Origin: Armillaria gallica
Taxonomy: Eukaryota > Basidiomycota > Agaricomycetes > Agaricales > Physalacriaceae
NCBI GenBank assembly: GCA_037576215.1
Contig: JBANDB010000003.1
Coordinates: 7,812,001-7,876,000, forward strand
Reading direction: 5' to 3'
DNA: 64,000 nt
This document shows, piece by piece, positions 57,904 to 64,000 of the stretch (its first letter is position 1; each line of letters starts with the position of its first letter). A program made the position numbers and the translations under genes. Below the pieces are notes generated by a model, which saw nothing but the letters and a program-made list of their open reading frames with translations, was not told the DNA's origin and did not search any database.

Positions 57904-59195
57904 TCAAGACGGATGTCGGGTAAGAAGTATAGTGTTAGTGTCTCTCTGTCTGAACGGGCACTCCATCCTGAACACCGCGAGATCCGCTAAAGACAAGAGC
58001 GTAGCTTCCATCAGCGTCCGTCTGATGAGTCCCACTTCTATCTCCTTCAATGTACCAGCCCTCCCCGCAATCATGCGCACGAGGCTTTCTTCATTGATCG
58101 TGGCTATGACAACAAATGTGATCGTCTGAAGTTTTGTAAGAAATGTCTCCTGTGCCAATCGGTGCAGCAGCGCCGCTGAAACTCGGGATGGCCGCTTCTT
58201 CCCGTACGTCTCGTGTAGAGCGAATGATTGGAGACCTGGTGCATTCTCCAACATTTTCAGGATGTCGGTATCCCAGAAGCTCCAGTTGTCTACAAGCGTG
58301 AGTGTTGTGAGGTTGGATACGATTGGAACAAGGACTTCTGGAAGATCGGGGAAGACTTTTCGACACGAAGCACTTGGAGATTCGGTAGCGAAATGTCTTC
58401 AAGCATTATTGCAAAAGTGTCAGCGTCGACGACGAATCCAAGTTCTAAGGCACGGATTGGGGACGACACTGAGACTCCCAGGGGTGATGGACAGAAAATC
58501 GGGCGTTCAATGACGCATTTATCAAGAGACGTCAAGCGTTGAAGGGCGGTAGTGATCAAATGACCAAAACATGCATAGAAAGTCACATCCTTTATTGCTC
58601 TCCATGGCAACGACGACATCGAGAAGTGGTTGCTGTGTGGCCTTCCTCTGTATTCAACAGTTGACAGTTTGGGGGCTTTCAATGCACCTATGAACCTTGA
58701 TGCTTCATCGATTGGCGAGGTAGCATCGAGTAGGCCGCGTCGTACGGTAAGTTGGACCAGCTCGGGGAGCTCTAGTCTTCCTCTACTGCAGAGCTTCAAG
58801 CACGAAGCGTGGGAGATATGAACAGATAAATGGCGCCAACGATGGGCATGCTGAACACAGAGCCGGATGGGCGTCTGGAAGCACTCGTTATCGAACAGCT
58901 CGTCATCTGGGATACAGATATCGATGGTCAGAAGACTGCGTCCCGATCGTTCGATACACGCCGCTACCCTGTCCTTGTCGCACAAGCTTTGTATGGATAC
59001 GCGCGTCCACAAGCTGGGACAACCGAGGGCGATGGATCGCCAGCGGGCACAGACGAGAGAGAGGAGGAATGGGACTTTCATGAACCGGGACAAGGTATCA
59101 CGAAGAAGTTCGAAGATGATACAAATTATCTCAGGGGGAAGATTATGAATGGACGGTGTAGTACTGTTAGGAGCTCGATGTTTGGAGCGTAACAC
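57904..59195 (-). pseudogene. F-box/LRR protein gene with a frameshift
   Basis: The product would be an SCF ubiquitin-ligase substrate adaptor. From ATG 59195 an F-box lies at about residues 16-70 (IHNLPPEIICIIFELL, then LSLVCARWRSIALGCPSLWT), followed by an LRR-like region (LPELVQLTV, LKAPKLSTVEYRG, LPNLQVLRVEK). The frame ends at 58290, but homologous-looking LRR text continues in another frame (LTTLTLVDNW, APGLQSFALHE) to the stop at 57904. The switch falls at a run of four A on the coding strand (58357-58360), consistent with one lost base. About 430 aa if in one frame. Intronless, as in many Agaricomycete F-box genes. Sequencing error or recent loss cannot be told apart here. Confidence 0.75.
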
Positions 59196-59729
59196 TAACT
59201 GCCCCCCGAAGCTGTTGCTGCCAGGAGGAGACGGGGAGATAGGCGCAACCTCTTCACTGGACTAAGAGAGGTGTCAGAGAGAAAATTTGATAGCGAAAAG
59301 TGATACGCACCTGCCGACTTTCATCCATATTCTTGCGAACGCCTCACGAACTAGTGGAGCAACGCGACTAGCACTACGACATAAGATATAAGCACTTTCA
59401 AGATTGTGGAGATCACATGGAGCCAACATTTTCCGTTTTTTGAAGGACCGTAGTATTGGTCCTTATTGCAACATCAAGAGACTGATAGGTGCTGGGTTTA
59501 GTTCGGACGTCGTTGTAGGACTGGTTGAAAAGAGCGGAGTTCGAACCCGTGGCATGATGACGCCGACTAACCGGTCCGACGTGAAAAGCCCGAGTTTCTC
59601 CCTTTATAAGGCTTCATTGAAACATACCGCCCGACTCCTCGTATGTGTATGCGTGGGAATCAGTCCAGAATGAAGATCTCTGATGAAGCACTAGAGACCC
59701 CAAAATAGAGACGTGATTCAAGATAATTA
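59196..59729. other. intergenic, nothing recognised
   Basis: The ORF at 59404-59673 has no known domain. Confidence 0.4.
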
Positions 59730-59790
59730 AGGCTGACGCACCTTTTCTGTTAGTACTGCGCAGGCAGGGTTCGACTCCTAGCAAGAGCCA
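59730..59790 (+). repeat. tRNA-like module
   Basis: GCAGGCAGGGTTCGACTCCT, then AGCAAGAGCC; the A-box part is weak. Confidence 0.5.
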
Positions 59791-59867
59791 TTATGAACAT
59801 AGGATGGATTATCTTTATACTTGAAATCATGTAACGAAATACAAATAACGCCATTCAGGTTGTATTT

Positions 59868-59937
59868 CACCCGCTTCGGTGGCATAGTGGGTGAGTTAGG
59901 TCTCCCCGCTTTGGGTTCGACTCCTGAGAAGGGAATA
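59868..59937 (+). repeat. tRNA-like module
   Basis: CGCTTCGGTGGCATAGTGGG, then TTTGGGTTCGACTCCTGAG. Preceded by GTAACGAAATACAAATAACG, as at 3748 and 19360, so it belongs to the same composite family. GCTTTTACGC follows. Confidence 0.6.
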
Positions 59938-60091
59938 AACGAGCTTTTACGCTTAAACTTAAAAATGAGACGTTCCAGCAGCGATGAGTGGAAAAACACC
60001 CTAGGCCTGAAAAATACCGATATCCCGGTGCGATTCAAGTGCTTTGTTTGGGAGCCGTGGCAAAGATGGTGGACTTAGAGACGATTATGGG

Positions 60092-60153
60092 ACGGCAGTT
60101 GGTGTAGCGGTGAGTAGATCTCGCCGCCTGGGTTCGAATACTGAAGAGAGAAT
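60092..60153 (+). repeat. tRNA-like module
   Basis: GCAGTTGGTGTAGCGGTGAG, then CCTGGGTTCGAATACTGAAG; GCTTTTATGC at about 60168. Confidence 0.6.
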
Positions 60154-60689
60154 AATACAAAAGGCAATGCTTTTATGCGTGAGGTGAGAGAGAAAGGGAC
60201 GCATGCCTGTGTCTTGGTAGGGAAGGTGTACCAGGATTGAAGCAGAGCCGAATCCGCAATAGAGTCGGTGGCAGAGATGGTGGACATGCTGCTATTCGAG
60301 CACGATTATGGGACGGAGAGTAACATACTTACTAGCCTCCTTTTTTCCCCCTATGGATGACGAAGCCAGTTTGTAGGACAGAGATGCGTGTCGAGAAAGA
60401 TCCACACTGATATCTGTAGACTTGACGCACAGATAGAGACTTGGACATGCATTATGATATAACACATGTAGAATGATGCTCCCTTCCCCTCCAGTAGGAT
60501 GATGCCAGAGTTTTGTTTATTTCCTTTCGACTAAAATCAAGATGTGTTTTGATACGCACACTCTTACTTTGAACGAGTGGGAATCCCGACTTTTCGTCTT
60601 CAGCACTTTTACGCCGGACAAGCCCGGAGACTCTGATTAGCAGATTTAGCAGTAATTTAGGCGGTACACCTGGCTGGGAAGAAAAGAAA

Positions 60690-61015
60690 AACGGTACCTG
60701 TAAGTTGGAATCTATCGATTAGCTTCACCAGAGGTTATAGAGGGCTAAATTCGTGTACCTGGGAAGCTCGTTCATGACGCAGGACTTTGTAACGCACAAG
60801 ACTTATCTCTCGCCTGGCGGATTCCCTCACACGGGCTCAGTGGTGCCTACTGCTGTCGATAAGGCACGCCGATAGAGAGAAGCAACATGCTGAGCAGTGT
60901 AGAGACACCTGAGGTGGCGGATGGTGCTGATGCGTACATCCACAAGCGATTAGCGCCAAAGTTGTGCGCTTTTGATAGAACGTACCCGATCAGTGGGTAA
61001 CGAGGGGGAGACAAG
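60690..61015 (+). repeat. degraded composite repeat fragment, copy F
   Basis: CGATTAGCTTCACCAGAGGT and GTACCTGGGAAGCTCGTTCA match the block at 20230 (copy B) and 29870 (copy C); ACCCGATCAGTGGGTAAC at 60986 matches 20500. Confidence 0.65.
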
Positions 61016-61194
61016 GTGGGAGAAAGAGAGCTTGCCACAGAGGAGCTCCTGGTGACACTCATCGTTCCCGTCTCCTGTGACAACATCCTCCGAAACCTCA
61101 CTGAGAACGGCGTGACCAGGACTGCAGAAAGGAATGGCGAAATATCAATCCCTCGCTACGTTCACCTCCAAAGTCTGCAAGGACCCTGCATCGC

Positions 61195-63700
61195 CTAAAA
61201 GACTTACCTACCTACTGTCCGATATCTCATGTGATGCTCTTAAAATGTGCCCGAGGGAAGCCATATTTTTTGACCGCTCTACCGATTGACATCCCAAGGT
61301 TATTGACGGACAGAGAGCTTAGCTTTCATGGAAAGATATCGCGTGATCCAGGATCATTTCGTCCACCACGACTTGAGAAGTACTCCGTGCTTAGGAGCAG
61401 GCTGACGTGTCTGAAATGAACAAAAATACAGTTTATGGGAAGAGCGAAGAGTACTTAGACGGAACGAAGCGACGTTGTGAGAAACTCCCTCGGAAACGCG
61501 TCGCGGGTCCGTGCGCAAGTAGTGTCCGGGGGTCTTCCACCGTGATCAAGACTCCGACTTGGGCATTCCTTCCCTCCCTTTCTTCCTGACGCCCAACATC
61601 TTGGGAGTCATGCTGCACCTCTTCTCCATGCCTTATCTTCATTTATTTTACTGGACCACTGATCTGACGTTTAATTTCACGCCTTGGATGAGGACGAAAG
61701 CGAAGTAGAGCGTCTACTACCCAGGCAGGGTTGACTAAGAATCTTACTGTGGGTGAGCCCCTCCGTGTATCGCACACTATTCTTTCGTTGACTTTTTCTC
61801 CCATTTCTAGTGTGTTTTCGATGGAGCTGTCCGAGATGGTCGGTTCTCGGATTCTTCGGCACTAAGATTGCAACACTTAGGTTGCCGCCGGTGAGTCTCT
61901 CTACCGTTCTCGAAACTTCTCCTAGGCTCAATCTCCCATCTTTCGACGCTGTAGGAATTCACCGATGCAGACTTGTTGAAACAACGCTTCCCTCACGAGT
62001 CTTTAAAGGACTGCGTTCACCGTTGCTGTCGTTGCACAAGCATGATAGTCCATGGTTTATAATGCATTCACGCAGTTTGTTTGATGGTGAGTCCTTCCAT
62101 CTCCTCGCCAAAAGTTCCTTGCCTGACCTTCGTCGTTTAGAATGTCGTATCACGATGGACCCGTTCAGCGCGACATCGTATACTTCTTTGTAAGCTATTG
62201 CCATCTTACCTGATGATAATTTTGCTAAGACTCTGTATCAGATGCGTCTTGTTTTTATGTAGACCCGAATGAAAATGCTGTTCTGTATGCTCCTTCTTTC
62301 GGACTGTATGTAAACACGATACGTGTTGAGGCTACTATCTTTCTGTTTCGCGCAGGCAAGTCCAAAATCAGGCTACCTGCTGCGCCCTCAGGTAGTAGCT
62401 CTGCAAGGACTGACATTCTCTCTTCGTCTTTTTCAGACTTCATGGTCCGTTTTTTCTTCTCTGTGTCTGTCCAGCTTGTATATAACTCTTGCGCATCCTT
62501 TAGCTTCGTTTCCTCCTTTTTGTTGACGATTAACCGGTGGACTAATCTGTAGGGTGTCAATCAATGACATCGGGACCGTGTTAGCATAGCAACTGTTATT
62601 TTTCAACCCCGCCACGAGATCATGAAGACGAGGAGAATGACGTATCTGCACCGTCAGTAAGGTCGGCTCATTGTCTTGTGCAAGTTCGGTCGTTGGGCTC
62701 CCTTGTATGGACAGGTACGTCTACCAGTTTGATCACCATGAACATATGAATCAATGAGGTCAATACAGTCTTCATCCACCCCAATGTTGTCCCTTAGCGC
62801 AGATGGTTAGGCTGCAGTCTTCGACTCACTTGTGGTCTGACTATCCGATACAGTACCTCTCGCTTATCAGACACTCTCGGATGAAGCCTTTACGAATACC
62901 CAGGCCACGCCTACTGGTTAGAGTGGCTTGCACCGTCGACAAGCGCTCTGTCTTACAGGAACCGATACTTGGCCGGTGAGGGGTGCACTGTCCAAGGCAC
63001 GTTTGTCTTAAACGCTGGCATGCTCCCTTACTGACTTTGTCGTTGCAGGGAAATCTGGTGAATACTGACTCTGCCTAGCCATCCTCGGAGAACGGATATG
63101 GGTTCTCTCGGTAGCTGCCATCACTATGTCTCCGTGTTGTCCACAGCTGCATCTACTATACAGAACAAGAAAGCACGTACTTTTTGGTCTTGTTGTGGCA
63201 TTTTATGTATGTACGTTTCGTAGGCTATAGTTCGCCCTGTTGACGTTTTCCCAGTTATTCAATATTATCGATCATTTGTGGTGTACTTATCTCCTCAATA
63301 TTTAGTAGTGAAGGAGACATGGCTCACAAATGACTTCAACATAAAGATCATTGGGATATCGACCACGCACGGAACTGCATCCCGGATTTCCTTCCAAGCA
63401 GTAAAAGAAGGATGCTAGAGGGTCTTACCCTCGTTCCGAAGCTGATCTTAATGATTAAGCGGCCATCGGTGCTCATCCTTCACACATACAGCCCTTCCCT
63501 CTGGTGGTTGTCGTGATCCTCCTTCATCGATGGCGAGTAATGGGCAGCCCTGATTCCTGCTGATATTCTGCCAGATACGCTTCTGATATGTGAATACTTC
63601 TCGTTGCGCTTGCGCTGGTTTGCTTCTCCGGGGCGATATGTCGCTCTACAGTACAAGAAATCCGGGACCACAATATTGGTGCAACGTCGTTCTTCAACCG
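61195..63700 (+). repeat. repeat R, copy 3
   Basis: Best-kept copy. Shares with copy 2 a string of blocks in the same order, including AATACAGTTTATGGGAAGAG (61425 and 51560), CGACTCACTTG (62823) and TTTACGAATACCCAGG (62889). Minus ORFs 61433-61642 and 62255-62560 are its longest conserved readings; I do not recognise them. Confidence 0.7.
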
Positions 63701-64000
63701 TCAAGCCTGTCCGACGTTCACCACTTTCCTAGAAAGACTCATGTCCCCTGGCGGTATGGACTGTCCGGCCTACATCTCCTTTTCCAACCGCAATAACATA
63801 AGTAAGCAGGGCGAATCCCAGTGATAGGTAAGTCTATCTTTGTCATAATCCTATGAATGGGCGAACAACTCACGACCTACATTTCAGTACAAAAATCTCG
63901 GTTCACGTTTATTGTTTAGCGCCTAAAATGATATTTACATCTACAGCCAATATCAGGACATCAGGGCCCTCTCGTAAACCCATGTCTATTTCGCATACGT
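63701..64000. other. window end, nothing recognised
   Basis: No supported gene or repeat boundary seen in the last 300 bases. Confidence 0.4.

Noticed and set aside
58830..59192. Plus-strand ORF of 120 aa
   Set aside because: It is the antisense shadow of the F-box gene.

Overview
The window reads as nuclear DNA of a filamentous basidiomycete, most likely an Agaricomycete. The genes are broken by many 45-120 nt GT-AG introns, including micro-exons of 8-12 nt. Gene types are typical of mushrooms: two microsomal P450s, SDR paralogues, an F-box/LRR protein and a large-family membrane protein. The LTR element is a Ty3/gypsy chromovirus. Most of the 64 kb is repeats; the intact genes are islands.

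Layout. 548-2370(-): intact P450, 8 exons, 478 aa. 3.6-33 kb: three copies (A, B, C) of a roughly 4 kb composite repeat. Copy A is split by a 3.16 kb hAT-like element (5525-8681) and by a decayed chromovirus (10387-18663, 431-bp LTRs, AGGAT target duplication). Copies B (19.1-23.4 kb) and C (28.7-33.0 kb) each carry one TA-flanked MITE at a site that is empty in the sister copy. Between B and C lie a small unknown gene (about 23.7 kb) and a second intact P450 (24495-26873(-), 15 exons, 540 aa). 33371-34288 is a DNA transposon with long inverted ends and a 6-bp target duplication. 34.5-43 kb is older, more degraded composite material dense in tRNA-like modules. 44.5-50.7 kb holds two intact tandem SDR genes (260 and 259 aa). 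A second repeat family, R, occurs at about 47, 51-53 and 61-63.7 kb. 54257-55863 is a 494-aa multi-pass membrane protein gene, and 57904-59195(-) is an F-box gene with one frameshift.

The most unusual feature is a set of about 35 short tRNA-derived modules (B-box-like GGTTCGANTCC, usually an A-box-like segment, then a T-run 20-50 nt downstream), mostly in one orientation and in a repeated order inside the composite repeat. They look like a tRNA-derived SINE array or a clustered set of Pol III/TFIIIC sites, not functional tRNAs.

The second theme is CpG decay. The chromovirus LTR differences, its CGA-to-TGA stops and two lost catalytic residues fit C-to-T change at CpG. The host segment caught between the two large transposons is CpG-poor relative to its sister copies, while the parts outside are not. 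No long-range pathway is evident; the P450s and SDRs are oxidoreductases that may act in secondary metabolism, but no backbone synthase is visible.

All splice models and counts were made by eye, without alignment tools.
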